Shown piece by piece: positions 16,573 through 24,554 of a DNA stretch of 42,115 nucleotides. The position numbers and the translations under genes were made by a program. Numbering within the stretch: the stretch's first letter is position 1; every line of letters begins with the position of its first letter. The DNA is from Paracoccaceae bacterium. GTDB lineage: Bacteria; Pseudomonadota; Alphaproteobacteria; Rhodobacterales; Rhodobacteraceae. Below the pieces are notes generated by a model that worked only from the letters and a program-made list of their open reading frames with translations, was not told the origin of the DNA and did no database searches. The stretch is from positions 1-42,115 of the forward strand of contig JALQYS010000093.1 in NCBI GenBank assembly GCA_023254015.1, given 5' to 3'.

Positions 16573-18804
16573 TCATGGGCCGAGAGGAGTTCCGCTTTCA
16601 GCCGGGGCGGCGCTTTCAGGGGCAGGGATGGCTGCAAGCAAAGCTGCAATAGCTGCAGCAGTTTCAGGTGCAGCGGCGGCAAGAACGTGACCCTGCGCAA
16701 GCGGCCCCCCTTCGGCCGGCAACTCGGTAGGCGTTTGCCCGAGACCGGCGACAGTCTTCCACGGATCCTCGCCCCTGGTGGCAAGCCCCTGCCAATCGCC
16801 GGCCCGGGCCAGAGCGATCGAGGCGGCAAGTCCCTGCTGCATGTCGGCAAGTATCTGCGCACGCAGCGATTCTTGTCCAAGACGTTCAAGCGCCTGGAGC
16901 TTCAAAGCAGTCGAGACATCATCTTCTGCACCGGCCAAGTGGCTCATGGCGGCCCGCGCATCATTCCGTTTCAGTGCAGCCTCTGCCAACAGGATCGGAT
17001 CGGTTTCCGGGTTTTCGCCAAGCCATTGCAGAGCCGAATCGGCAAGACCCAAAGCCACAAGCCTGCGGGCGATTTCCGAGGCCAGTGTTTTTGGTAGAGG
17101 CGGCGGCGTAGCCTCTTTGTCGATCACGGCATGCGTCAGAAAATCGCCGTCAGGAGCAAGCGAGACCAGCAGGGACCAAACCTCTTGCTCAACCGCGTCA
17201 GCAAGAGCTGGAGCCCCAGCCATTTCAGAGAAGGCTGCAGCGAAATTGCCCGAGGCCGCCTCGGCAAGCGTCAGCGCTTCATGTAGACGGGGTGCCAAGT
17301 CGGCGCCCTGATGTTCTGACAGCATGGCCCGAAGCGTCAGGGCCAGCTCTCGCTCGACTGGTAGTCGCCGGGCAGTCTTCGACTTGACCAATGCAATCAT
17401 GGCTTCGGGCTGATTCGGGCCCGGCTCATCGGCAAGGTTGGCGGCGACCCGCTCGGCGGCAGCGGGATTGCCGGTCTGCAAGTCGAACTGCGCGCCAATC
17501 AGTTCAACTGCGGCTCCCGGTGCCCCCGGTGCCCGCAGGATGGCATCCCGGATCGCGCGCGCGGCGTCAGCACGACCGATCGTCAGAAGCATGTCTGCCA
17601 GTCTGGGGCCAAGGTGACGGCGCAAATGTAAAGGCAGTTGCGAGAACGCGAGCCTGACCGCTGCTTCATCAAGCGCGCCGCCTTCCACCGGCGCATCGTC
17701 GGCCAGCAAGGCCCACATCGCGACGGGCCCTGAACACCCTGCCTGATCCTTGAACGTGGCCGAAGGATCGGCTTCATCGTCAAGAAGATACGCAAGTGCC
17801 TGCCAGACGGGGCGATCAGGGTGATCTGGCTGAAACGCCGTAATCATCTGCCGGGCCTCGGCACCAAAACCGGCATACAGCAAGAAACGCACGGACTTGG
17901 CAATCTGCTCAGGCTCATCGCGGTCGAACTCACCCGTGAGACCCCACCGCATCCCTGACATCTGGGCCAACACTGGAAGCTCCGGATCAGCCCAGTCCGC
18001 GATGGAAAGCGTTTCCGGTGAAAGGCAAGCGGTCCCATTTGCCCCCAGATCGCCCTGCACTGACCGATCAGGTTGTGTCACGTCCACCGGCGCCGGGCCA
18101 ATTCTGATCTGGGCCGAGGCGAAGGTTTCTCCAGCCTGTCCGATCTCAAGGTTCTGCGGTTTTGCCATCTGGACAACGCCTTGCGAAGCCCCACGCGCCA
18201 TTTGACGCAGCAGCGTCTCGCGCAGGACTTGCAGGCCTGGGTCTGGGGGCAGAAGTGCAGAAGCTGCAGGTTTTCCGATGCCTGCAACGTTAGGTTCAGC
18301 GCGGCCAAGATCGCGATATGCCTCTTTTTTCCAATCGTAGGCGACAGATGTGGACGGGTCAGGGGTCGGTCGTGCGCGCGGCCGGGCTGCAGGAGAGACC
18401 GGCGCGGCCCTATCCTCAAGAGCAAGTTCGAAGGAAGACCCTTTGGGCGGCGGGCCATCCTTCAGATCGATAACCACGATCCCGGGGCGAAACTCGAAGG
18501 GAACCGCATGGCAAGCACAGGCAAGACTGAATTGCAGCTCCCCGCCCGGGCCGTCTTGCGCAATGGCGGCAAGCCTTGTCTTGCCTATGATCGCAAAAGC
18601 GTTTGTCAGATCATAGTTTGGTGAGCCGCCCGCAACCCGAAGGATGTAGCCATCTGCGCTGCGTCCGACCTGCCAGTTGACTGCCTGTCCGAATTCCAGA
18701 ACCAACCGGGTAAAGCCGTCGTGTTCGCCGCTGCTGACACGGACCGTCTGGCTCAGCGATGGGGTGGCGAACAGAAGCATGAAGAAGAACGCGACCCGAA
18801 TCAT
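16573..18804 (-). CDS. 743-aa exported AMIN-like/helical-repeat protein beside motA
   Basis: I do not recognise this protein as a named family. A signal peptide (MIRVAFFFMLLFATPSLSQ) is followed by about 100 residues that resemble an AMIN domain: TVRVSSGEHDGFTRLVLEF, then GYILRVAGG and IVVIDLKDG, a pattern found in periplasmic proteins that bind peptidoglycan or localise in the envelope. A short Pro/Arg linker (about residues 135-150) leads into roughly 500 residues of Ala/Leu-rich helices that look like TPR- or Sel1-type repeats, and then an Ala/Pro tail. The start overlaps motA by 4 bases (ATGA), so it is coupled to the stator gene. With a MotE-like gene just upstream, it is a candidate counterpart of the rhizobial periplasmic protein MotC, or of the R. 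sphaeroides protein MotF. These parallels rest on context only. Confidence 0.7.
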   Translation of the reverse strand: MIRVAFFFMLLFATPSLSQTVRVSSGEHDGFTRLVLEFGQAVNWQVGRSADGYILRVAGGSPNYDLTNAFAIIGKTRLAAIAQDGPGGELQFSLACACHAVPFEFRPGIVVIDLKDGPPPKGSSFELALEDRAAPVSPAARPRARPTPDPSTSVAYDWKKEAYRDLGRAEPNVAGIGKPAASALLPPDPGLQVLRETLLRQMARGASQGVVQMAKPQNLEIGQAGETFASAQIRIGPAPVDVTQPDRSVQGDLGANGTACLSPETLSIADWADPELPVLAQMSGMRWGLTGEFDRDEPEQIAKSVRFLLYAGFGAEARQMITAFQPDHPDRPVWQALAYLLDDEADPSATFKDQAGCSGPVAMWALLADDAPVEGGALDEAAVRLAFSQLPLHLRRHLGPRLADMLLTIGRADAARAIRDAILRAPGAPGAAVELIGAQFDLQTGNPAAAERVAANLADEPGPNQPEAMIALVKSKTARRLPVERELALTLRAMLSEHQGADLAPRLHEALTLAEAASGNFAAAFSEMAGAPALADAVEQEVWSLLVSLAPDGDFLTHAVIDKEATPPPLPKTLASEIARRLVALGLADSALQWLGENPETDPILLAEAALKRNDARAAMSHLAGAEDDVSTALKLQALERLGQESLRAQILADMQQGLAASIALARAGDWQGLATRGEDPWKTVAGLGQTPTELPAEGGPLAQGHVLAAAAPETAAAIAALLAAIPAPESAAPAESGTPLGP

Positions 18805-19670
18805 GCGGCCTCCTGTTTCAAGTTGCGCATCGCCTCCTCCAGATCGCTGAACGTCGGTCGCACATGATGGGGGGTGTTCTGGCGTCCAACCTCGATGCAG
18901 ATGTTCGGCGGGTGCCGGTGCAGGTTGGCAATCAAAACCTCGCGGATGAGCTGGTAGAAATGGGCATCTTCTTCCACCACGCTTTTGACCCGACTGGCAA
19001 AGGGCCCCATGATTCCATAGGCGAGGAATACGCCCAGAAAGGTGCCAACCAAGGCTGAGCCGATCATCTGGCCTAGAATTTCGGGCGGCTGGTCAAGCGA
19101 GCCCATGGTCTTGATCACCCCAAGAACCGCCGCGACGATCCCCAGCGCCGGAAGCGCATCAGCCATGGACTGCAGGGCGTGCGAGGAATGCATCGCATGG
19201 CCGAGTGTCGCCTCAAGCCGTTTGTCCACAACCTCCTCAACCTGATGAGGGTCATCGTAATTCATCGATGCGGCACGCAATGTATCGCAAATCAGGTCAA
19301 CTGCCTCGTGATTATGCTGTATTTTCGGGTACTTGCCGAATATATTCGATTCATGGGGGGTTTCGATGTGCTCCTCCAGACCGACGGGATTGGAGCGGGC
19401 AAGCCGGATCAGTTCGAAGAGAAGACACAGAAGATCGCGGTAGTCTGCGGGTTTCCACGTGACACCCTTGAAAACCTTGCCCATGTCCTTGAGCGTATGC
19501 TTGACCGAGGCAAGATCGTTTGACACCAGAAAGGCCCCGACAGCAGCCCCGCCGATCATGATCATCTCGAAAGGTAAGGCGGCCAGGATCGGACCCATCT
19601 TGCCGCCATGAATCGTATAGCCGCCAAAGACCATCACAAGGATGACGACGATACCGATGATGCCGAACAT
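18801..19670 (-). CDS. motA: Flagellar stator protein MotA
   Basis: A 289-residue stator subunit. It starts MFGIIGIVVILVMVFGGY and has four membrane segments. The large cytoplasmic loop includes ELIRLARSNPVGLEEHIETP, where the charged residues that contact FliG lie. The conserved Pro is in DALPALGIVAAVLGVIKTMG. With MotB it forms the proton channel that drives rotation. Unusually for the textbook arrangement, motB is not the next gene; it lies 10 kb away (29522-30364). MotA is instead coupled to the 743-residue exported protein and follows the MotE-like gene after 59 bases. Confidence 0.97.
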   Translation of the reverse strand: MFGIIGIVVILVMVFGGYTIHGGKMGPILAALPFEMIMIGGAAVGAFLVSNDLASVKHTLKDMGKVFKGVTWKPADYRDLLCLLFELIRLARSNPVGLEEHIETPHESNIFGKYPKIQHNHEAVDLICDTLRAASMNYDDPHQVEEVVDKRLEATLGHAMHSSHALQSMADALPALGIVAAVLGVIKTMGSLDQPPEILGQMIGSALVGTFLGVFLAYGIMGPFASRVKSVVEEDAHFYQLIREVLIANLHRHPPNICIEVGRQNTPHHVRPTFSDLEEAMRNLKQEAA

Positions 19671-19729
19671 TTGCGGGCCTTTCGTTATTTTGCTGCGGTC
19701 ACCCTGTCAGAGACAGGTTAAGGATCTGC

Positions 19730-20290
19730 CTATTCCTTGGGGACGAGCGCATTTCGGCCAGCGATGAGCGCCGAAATCGCATAGGCCTTGTCGGGTGGCA
19801 TGCCCGACAGCACCGCAGCCGCCGAAGCGGGCTGCATGCGCCCCAGGAAACCCGCGGCAAAATCCGGCGCCATGGTCGAAAAAAGCGTCGCCGCATCTGC
19901 CGGCTTCATCGCCTCATAAACGGCCGTCAGGCGGACGAGATCATTTTCAGCTGCTCCATCAGCAAGGGCTAGAACCTCTTTCAGGCTGGCTTCGGCCGTC
20001 GACATCTCCTCAATACGCCGGGCCGCAGCGGCCTCGGCCAGGGAGAGGGCTGCGAGCCGGTCTGACAGGGCGGCCTCCTGCGCGCGAATCTGCGCCTCAC
20101 GCTCGTTCAACGCTTGCAGCAACGCCGGGGGAGGGACGGGGCACTCGGCCGGCGCCACCGTGGGCGTAGCCGCGACATCCGCGTTGGCGTTTGCCATGGC
20201 CTGCCCGACCGCACCCCCCAGCCGCAGGGCACCAGACGAAGCAAGAAACAAGGCGAGAATCACCAGCGTTCCGCGTCCCGGACGTTTCAT
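19730..20290 (-). CDS. MotE-like protein with MgtE N-type domain
   Basis: A 186-residue protein. The N-terminal signal or anchor is GTLVILALFLASSGALRLGG. A charged coiled-coil stretch follows (about residues 58-105, with repeated Ala/Glu/Arg), then a C-terminal domain with MKPADAATLFSTMAPDFAAG and FLGRMQPASAAAVLSGMPPD, the helical repeat of the MgtE intracellular N domain. This combination is that of alphaproteobacterial MotE, which in Sinorhizobium is a periplasmic chaperone for MotC. It overlaps the 127-residue gene upstream by 4 bases and precedes motA. The family call is good; the partner here is inferred. Confidence 0.78.
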   Translation of the reverse strand: MKRPGRGTLVILALFLASSGALRLGGAVGQAMANANADVAATPTVAPAECPVPPPALLQALNEREAQIRAQEAALSDRLAALSLAEAAAARRIEEMSTAEASLKEVLALADGAAENDLVRLTAVYEAMKPADAATLFSTMAPDFAAGFLGRMQPASAAAVLSGMPPDKAYAISALIAGRNALVPKE

Positions 20291-20670
20291 TCCACCGCCT
20301 CCAGATCGGTGCGGCTTGACCTGCGCCGCACGAAGCGCAGTTTGCGTTCATCGACGGCAGATTCGGATGAAGGGGGCTCGGTCGGGGCTGGCAAGTCATG
20401 CATGGCGGCAACCAAAAGCTCCAGCCGACCGGCGACAGTCTCGGCCCGTTCGGTCAAGGCCTCCAGACTGCTGGCAGAGCCATTTGCCGCGCCGCGGGCC
20501 TTCTCAAGTGCACGGGTCATGTCATCGACCTGTGCGGACAGAACCGCAATCGCCCCCCCCATCCCGCTTTCCAGCGTAGTGAATTTCTTCAGCCGTCCGG
20601 CCAGAACATAGCAGTAAAGCCCCGCTCCGAACGCTCCGGCTGTCATCAGTACATCTGCTATCAGCTCCAT
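20287..20670 (-). CDS. 127-aa membrane-anchored coiled-coil protein
   Basis: Not recognised as a named family. An N-terminal membrane helix (LIADVLMTAGAFGAGLYCYV) is followed by a heptad-like region (about residues 36-90, including LSAQVDDMTRALEKARGAA and ALTERAETVAGRLELLVAA), then a basic and acidic tail (RKLRFVRRRSSRTDLEAVE). The orientation expected from the charges leaves the coiled coil in the cytoplasm. It lies between fliL2 and motE, overlaps motE by 4 bases, and so probably acts in the stator or basal body. A function cannot be stated from sequence. Confidence 0.7.
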   Translation of the reverse strand: MELIADVLMTAGAFGAGLYCYVLAGRLKKFTTLESGMGGAIAVLSAQVDDMTRALEKARGAANGSASSLEALTERAETVAGRLELLVAAMHDLPAPTEPPSSESAVDERKLRFVRRRSSRTDLEAVE

Positions 20671-20682
20671 ATCCGTCGCCTT

Positions 20683-21168
20683 TCAGTTCAAAACGAATTC
20701 GGTAACCAATAGGTCGCGGACACGGCCTTCTCCGGTTACAATCTGGATTCTTCGCAGAAGATGCGAACGAATGCGGATCAACGCCGCAGGATCTTCCAGC
20801 TGTTTGACATCAATTGCACGAAGATATCCGTTCAGGACATCAACGATCCGCGGCAGCAGCAATTGCACGTCCGCGGCATGCGGCGCTTCGACTTCGATCT
20901 GCGAGGCAAAGCGCAGGTGTCGCACAGACTGACCGCTGCCCAGCGTAATGACCAAGGGATCAACCGGCACGAAGGCAATATCAGGCAGGGCACCGACCGG
21001 GTGTTCTGCCTGCTCGGTCGACTCTGCCGCGGGCGCCAGAATCAACCCCGACCAGGTTGCATAAAACCCGCCTCCTCCCAGCAGAAGAGCAAGAAGAAGG
21101 CCGAGAATCATCGGCTTTTTGGATCTTTTTCGGGGGGCCGCATCCTGCGGCTCTTCGGCATCTGCCAA
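20683..21168 (-). CDS. fliL: FliL-family flagellar membrane protein (copy 2)
   Basis: About 161 residues. A basic cytoplasmic start (AAPRKRSKKP) precedes a membrane helix (MILGLLLALLLGGGGFYATW), then a FliL-like periplasmic domain (DIAFVPVDPLVITLGSGQSV, then LRFASQIEVEAP and the C-terminal RVRDLLVTEFVLN). The start was placed at the TTG at 21168, with GGAG seven bases upstream. An alternative GTG at 21225 would fall on the CtrA-like site and adds a non-conserved stretch. This is the first gene of the long leftward operon to the flhB-linked FliJ-like gene, divergent from fliF. This copy looks closer to canonical FliL than the one at 11037. Confidence 0.82.
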   Translation of the reverse strand: MADAEEPQDAAPRKRSKKPMILGLLLALLLGGGGFYATWSGLILAPAAESTEQAEHPVGALPDIAFVPVDPLVITLGSGQSVRHLRFASQIEVEAPHAADVQLLLPRIVDVLNGYLRAIDVKQLEDPAALIRIRSHLLRRIQIVTGEGRVRDLLVTEFVLN

Positions 21169-21224
21169 GGCTTTGCTCCGCGTCGAAGGAATCGTCGTCG
21201 GGAACAGAAATAGATCAAAGGTCA

Positions 21225-21239
21225 CTAACCGATTGTTAA
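21225..21239. promoter_or_regulatory. CtrA-like site between fliL2 and fliF
   Basis: CTAA-N7-TTAA, one mismatch from TTAA-N7-TTAA. It is centred in the divergent region, 57 bases upstream of the fliL2 TTG start and 56 bases before the fliF GTG start. One site could therefore control both the long leftward operon (fliL2 to the FliJ-like gene) and the fliF-fliP operon. Confidence 0.55.
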
Positions 21240-21294
21240 GGCCCCTTCGGCAAAGCTGGCGCTCGGGACAGAAGTCCGCAAAGGAAGGTGGCGC

Positions 21295-22914
21295 GTGCAG
21301 AACCTGATTTCTATCTGGAAGGCCCTTGATGCCAAACGGCGGGCCATCGTGGCAGGGGCGACTGTTGCTGTCTTTGTTGCGATTCTTGCCATCGCACAGT
21401 TCGCGGGCAAGCCCGGCATGGCGTTGCTTTACGCGGGCCTGCAGGGGGCAGCAGCGGGCGATGTGGTTGCGGCGCTGGAACAGGAGGGCGTTGCCTTCGA
21501 GGTTCGGGGTGATTCGATCTATGTCGACAGCACGCGTCGAGACAGCCTGCGGATGGTGCTGGCCGCTCAAGGGCTGCCCGCGAATTCCGGGACCGGATAC
21601 GAACTTCTTGACGGGCTGTCTGGCTTTGGCACGACCTCGCAGATGTTCGACGCAGCCTATTGGCGGGCCAAGGAGGGCGAGCTTGCGCGCACCATTCTGG
21701 CCAATCCACAAATCCGCACCGCCAGGGTCCACATTGCCCAGGCCCCGTCAAAGCCCTTCCAGTCAGACCAGAAGGCAAAGGCTTCGGTCAGCGTCACAAC
21801 GGCCGGCGGAGGGCTGACGGCAGATCAGGCCCGTGCGTTGCGGCATCTGGTGGCGGCCGCAGTGCCCGGAATGGTGGTCGCCGATGTGGCCGTGATCGAC
21901 GCTGTTGCAGGGCTTTTGCCAGGTGAAGAGGACGGTCAACGCCCGACAGCCGCGGGGGAGGCGCGCGCCGCCGAACTGCGCCGCAATGTCGAACGTCTGA
22001 TCGAGGCGCGTGTCGGGCCCGGCAATGCCGTGGTTGAGGTCGCGGTGGAGGTTGAGACCGACCGCGAGGCCATCACCGAAAGGACATTTGACCCACAAGG
22101 CAGGGTGGCGATCTCGCAAGAAACCGAGAGCCGCAGTGGCACGGCCACAGAACCGGGGGGGCAGGTGACGGTAGCCTCCAACCTGCCCGAGGGCGACGCT
22201 GCTAGCGGGGGGAACGGCAAGAGCGAAAACAGCGAGAGCCGCGAGCGTGTAAACTTCGAAGTGTCCGAAACTCAGCGCGAGATCCTGCGCAGCCCGGGTG
22301 CTGTGAAAAAGATCTCGGTGGCGGTCCTTGTCGACGGCGTTCCGGTGACTGCCGCAGATGGCACCCAGTCGGTGGAGCCTCGCGGTGAGGCCGAGCTTGC
22401 CGTCCTGCGAGAGCTTGTCGCCTCGGCGGTCGGCCTTGATGAGGCGCGGGGAGATGTGCTGACGATCAAATCACTGATCTTCGAACCCGATCCTGCCGCA
22501 GGCGAGATCGTGGAAGCCGGCCTTTTCGCAGGCTTTGGCCCGATCGACCTCATGTCATTGATTCAGCTGGCTGTTCTGGCGCTGGTCGCTTTGGTTCTTG
22601 GCCTTTTCGTCATCCGCCCGGTGCTCACGTCACAAGCCCGCGCGCGCCTTGAGGCAGATGCGATGCCCCTGGCGCTTCCCGGCGGTGGGGCCATCAGCCT
22701 GCCCGCGTCTGGCCTTGAAGCCCCGGGCGACAGGCCCATGGAGATTCTTACCGGCGAGATCGAGGACAGCCCGGCTTTCGGCATGGCCGCCCTGACTGAC
22801 GTCGATCAGCCGACCGATCCGGTCGCACGACTGCGCCGGTTGATCGAAGAGCGGCAGGCCGAATCGGTCGAGATCCTGCGTGGCTGGATGGAACAGGATG
22901 AGGAACGCGCTTGA
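21295..22914 (+). CDS. fliF: Flagellar MS-ring protein FliF
   Basis: A 539-residue MS-ring protein. It begins at a GTG (21295) after AAGGAAGG. Two membrane segments bracket a large periplasmic domain: the first is IVAGATVAVFVAILAIAQFA, the second LMSLIQLAVLALVALVLGLF. Ring-building motifs are visible early (LLYAGLQGAAAGDVVAALEQ, LPANSGTGYELLDG). The C-terminal helix VARLRRLIEERQAESVEILR is the FliG-binding type, which implies a fliG gene elsewhere. The gene starts the operon fliF-fliH-fliN-fliP. Its end overlaps fliH by one base (TGATG). Confidence 0.96.
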   Translation: MQNLISIWKALDAKRRAIVAGATVAVFVAILAIAQFAGKPGMALLYAGLQGAAAGDVVAALEQEGVAFEVRGDSIYVDSTRRDSLRMVLAAQGLPANSGTGYELLDGLSGFGTTSQMFDAAYWRAKEGELARTILANPQIRTARVHIAQAPSKPFQSDQKAKASVSVTTAGGGLTADQARALRHLVAAAVPGMVVADVAVIDAVAGLLPGEEDGQRPTAAGEARAAELRRNVERLIEARVGPGNAVVEVAVEVETDREAITERTFDPQGRVAISQETESRSGTATEPGGQVTVASNLPEGDAASGGNGKSENSESRERVNFEVSETQREILRSPGAVKKISVAVLVDGVPVTAADGTQSVEPRGEAELAVLRELVASAVGLDEARGDVLTIKSLIFEPDPAAGEIVEAGLFAGFGPIDLMSLIQLAVLALVALVLGLFVIRPVLTSQARARLEADAMPLALPGGGAISLPASGLEAPGDRPMEILTGEIEDSPAFGMAALTDVDQPTDPVARLRRLIEERQAESVEILRGWMEQDEERA

Positions 22915-23501
22915 TGGTGCTGCGCCTTGAAGTCTTTGAAAGCGGCGAAGCCGGAACCGCACCGGATACGGTTGTTCTGGACACCTCGGTTCTTGAGGAA
23001 GCGCGGTTGCAGGCCTACGATGCCGGGTATTCTGCGGGCTGGGAGGACGCAACAGCCGCGCAAAGTTCAGATCAGTTGCAAATCCGGGCAAATCTGGCCC
23101 GCAACCTCCAAGGTCTTTCCTTTACCTTTCAAGAGGCACGCAGCCACATCCTTCGCTCTTTGCAGCCGCTGCTTGAAGAATTGGCAGGGAAACTCCTGCC
23201 CGAGCTCGCCCGTGAAACTCTGGGTGGGATCGTTCTGGACAGGCTGATGCCCATGGCCGACAGCCTTGCCGACGCGCCGATCACGCTGGTGTTGAATCCG
23301 GCCTCCCGCGCGGCAGTAGAACCCCTGATTGCCGAGGCGACAGGCCTGCCTTTGTCCATCGAAGAGGAACCCTCACTTGGCGAAGGGCAGGTTTATCTGC
23401 GCTTCGGCACGAACGAAACCTTGGTCGATCTTGACCGCGTCACCATGGAAATCGCGATGGCGGTACGCGGTTTCTTCGACCCCAGCCGAAAGGAAACATG
23501 A
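22914..23501 (+). CDS. fliH: FliH-like regulator of the export ATPase
   Basis: A 195-residue protein placed directly after fliF, as fliH (or fliG-fliH) often is. Features of FliH/HrpE are an N-terminal charged region, the AYDAGYSAGWEDA repeat (an AxxxGxxxGW pattern of the FliH class), a central helix (ARNLQGLSFTFQEARSHIL), and a C-terminal FliH/V-type ATPase E-like domain (LVLNPASRAAVEPLIAEATG). FliH binds FliI and the C-ring FliN. The adjacent fliN gene fits that. The ATG at 22914 was chosen over a TTG one codon earlier. Confidence 0.78.
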   Translation: MVLRLEVFESGEAGTAPDTVVLDTSVLEEARLQAYDAGYSAGWEDATAAQSSDQLQIRANLARNLQGLSFTFQEARSHILRSLQPLLEELAGKLLPELARETLGGIVLDRLMPMADSLADAPITLVLNPASRAAVEPLIAEATGLPLSIEEEPSLGEGQVYLRFGTNETLVDLDRVTMEIAMAVRGFFDPSRKET

Positions 23502-23502
23502 C

Positions 23503-23775
23503 ATGGAAGACCACTCCACCGAGGGCAATCCCTTTGCTCAGGTGCCCATCGAAGTGACAATCTCGGTCGGAAAGGCCCGCCCTCTGGTGCGCGATCTGTT
23601 GCGTCTTGGCCGCGATGCCATCCTGCCATTGGACCGCCGTGTCGATGATCCGGTCGAGCTTTATGTCGGCGACCGACTGATTGCGCGCGGCGAGCTGCAG
23701 GAATTGGACGGCGATCAGGCAGGGCAGCTTGCGGTGCGGCTTACCGAGGTTGCAAATCTGCGGGGCGGATTGTGA
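23503..23775 (+). CDS. fliN: Flagellar switch protein FliN
   Basis: A 90-residue protein with the SpoA/FliN C-terminal fold: PIEVTISVGKARPLVRDLL, then LDRRVDDPVELYVGDRLIA and RGELQELDGD, with a final Val/Arg-rich strand. FliN is the lowest layer of the C ring and docks FliH. It is a short FliN, near the minimal domain. It lies 1 base after the fliH stop, and its stop overlaps the fliP GTG by 4 bases. No fliM or fliG gene is in the window, although their products form the C ring with FliN. Confidence 0.9.
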   Translation: MEDHSTEGNPFAQVPIEVTISVGKARPLVRDLLRLGRDAILPLDRRVDDPVELYVGDRLIARGELQELDGDQAGQLAVRLTEVANLRGGL

Positions 23776-24521
23776 CAGCTCGGGTCTTGATCGGACGGGG
23801 TTGCGGCTTGGGCCTCTTTGCGCTTGCCATGATGCTGGCGCTTGTGGAGCCAGTCAGCGCACAGGAGCTCTCCATCGACTTCGGGGACGGAACGTCACTC
23901 GCAACGCGCTCGATCCAGCTTCTCCTTCTGATCACCATCCTGTCGATCGTGCCGGGCCTTGCGGTGATGCTGACCTGCTTTCCCTTCATTGTCACGGTCC
24001 TTTCGATCCTGCGGCAGGCCATCGGCCTGCAGCAATCTCCGCCCAACATGCTGATCATCAGTCTTGCGCTGTTTCTGACGTGGTTCGTGATGGACCCTGT
24101 TCTGACAGAGGCCTGGATCAAGGGTGTCGAGCCCCTTTCAAACGGGACGATCGACATCCAGACCGCCATCCCGCTGATTCTTCAACCTTTTCGTGTATTC
24201 ATGACAGCTCGGTTGGACCCCGACACATTTGCTGCCTTGCAGGCCCTCCGCCCCGAACCAACAACGGCGCTGGCTGATGCGCCACTTTCCACTCTGGTGC
24301 CGTCCTTCATCCTATCGGAAATCCAGCGCGCTTTCGAAATCGGCTTTCTGGTTTTTCTGCCGTTTCTCATCATCGATCTCGTTGTCGCAGCCGTTCTCAT
24401 GTCTATGGGGATGATGATGGTGCCCCCTGCAGTGGTGGCACTGCCCTTCAAACTGGCCTTTTTTGTGGTCGCGGATGGATGGACGCTGATCTCAGAGGCG
24501 CTTGTCAGAAGCTACTTCTGA
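23772..24521 (+). CDS. fliP: Flagellar export gate protein FliP
   Basis: A 249-residue inner-membrane protein. It has a cleavable-looking signal (about 27 residues ending VEPVSAQ), then four membrane segments. Family signatures are MLTCFPFIVTVLSILRQAIG, LQQSPPNMLIISLALFLTWF and SEIQRAFEIGFLVFLPFLII. FliP is the main subunit of the FliP5-FliQ4-FliR1 gate. The start is GTG at 23772 (GTGA overlap with fliN). It is the last gene of the fliF operon and runs into a hairpin shared with convergent flgI. Confidence 0.96.
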   Translation: MTARVLIGRGCGLGLFALAMMLALVEPVSAQELSIDFGDGTSLATRSIQLLLLITILSIVPGLAVMLTCFPFIVTVLSILRQAIGLQQSPPNMLIISLALFLTWFVMDPVLTEAWIKGVEPLSNGTIDIQTAIPLILQPFRVFMTARLDPDTFAALQALRPEPTTALADAPLSTLVPSFILSEIQRAFEIGFLVFLPFLIIDLVVAAVLMSMGMMMVPPAVVALPFKLAFFVVADGWTLISEALVRSYF

Positions 24522-24525
24522 CGTT

Positions 24526-24548
24526 CGGGCAGGGCAAAGCCCTGCCCG
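24526..24548. terminator. Perfect hairpin between convergent fliP and flgI
   Basis: CGGGCAGGGC - AAA - GCCCTGCCCG, a 10-pair perfect stem with a 3-base loop, 4 bases after the fliP stop and 6 bases before the flgI stop. There is no T tract on either side, so it may terminate weakly, act with Rho, or protect the two mRNA ends. Confidence 0.6.
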
Positions 24549-24554
24549 TTGACA

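Noticed and set aside
19671..19729. TTAA-N7-CTGA upstream of motA as another CtrA site
   Set aside because: Two mismatches from the consensus and inside a probable operon; not better than chance.
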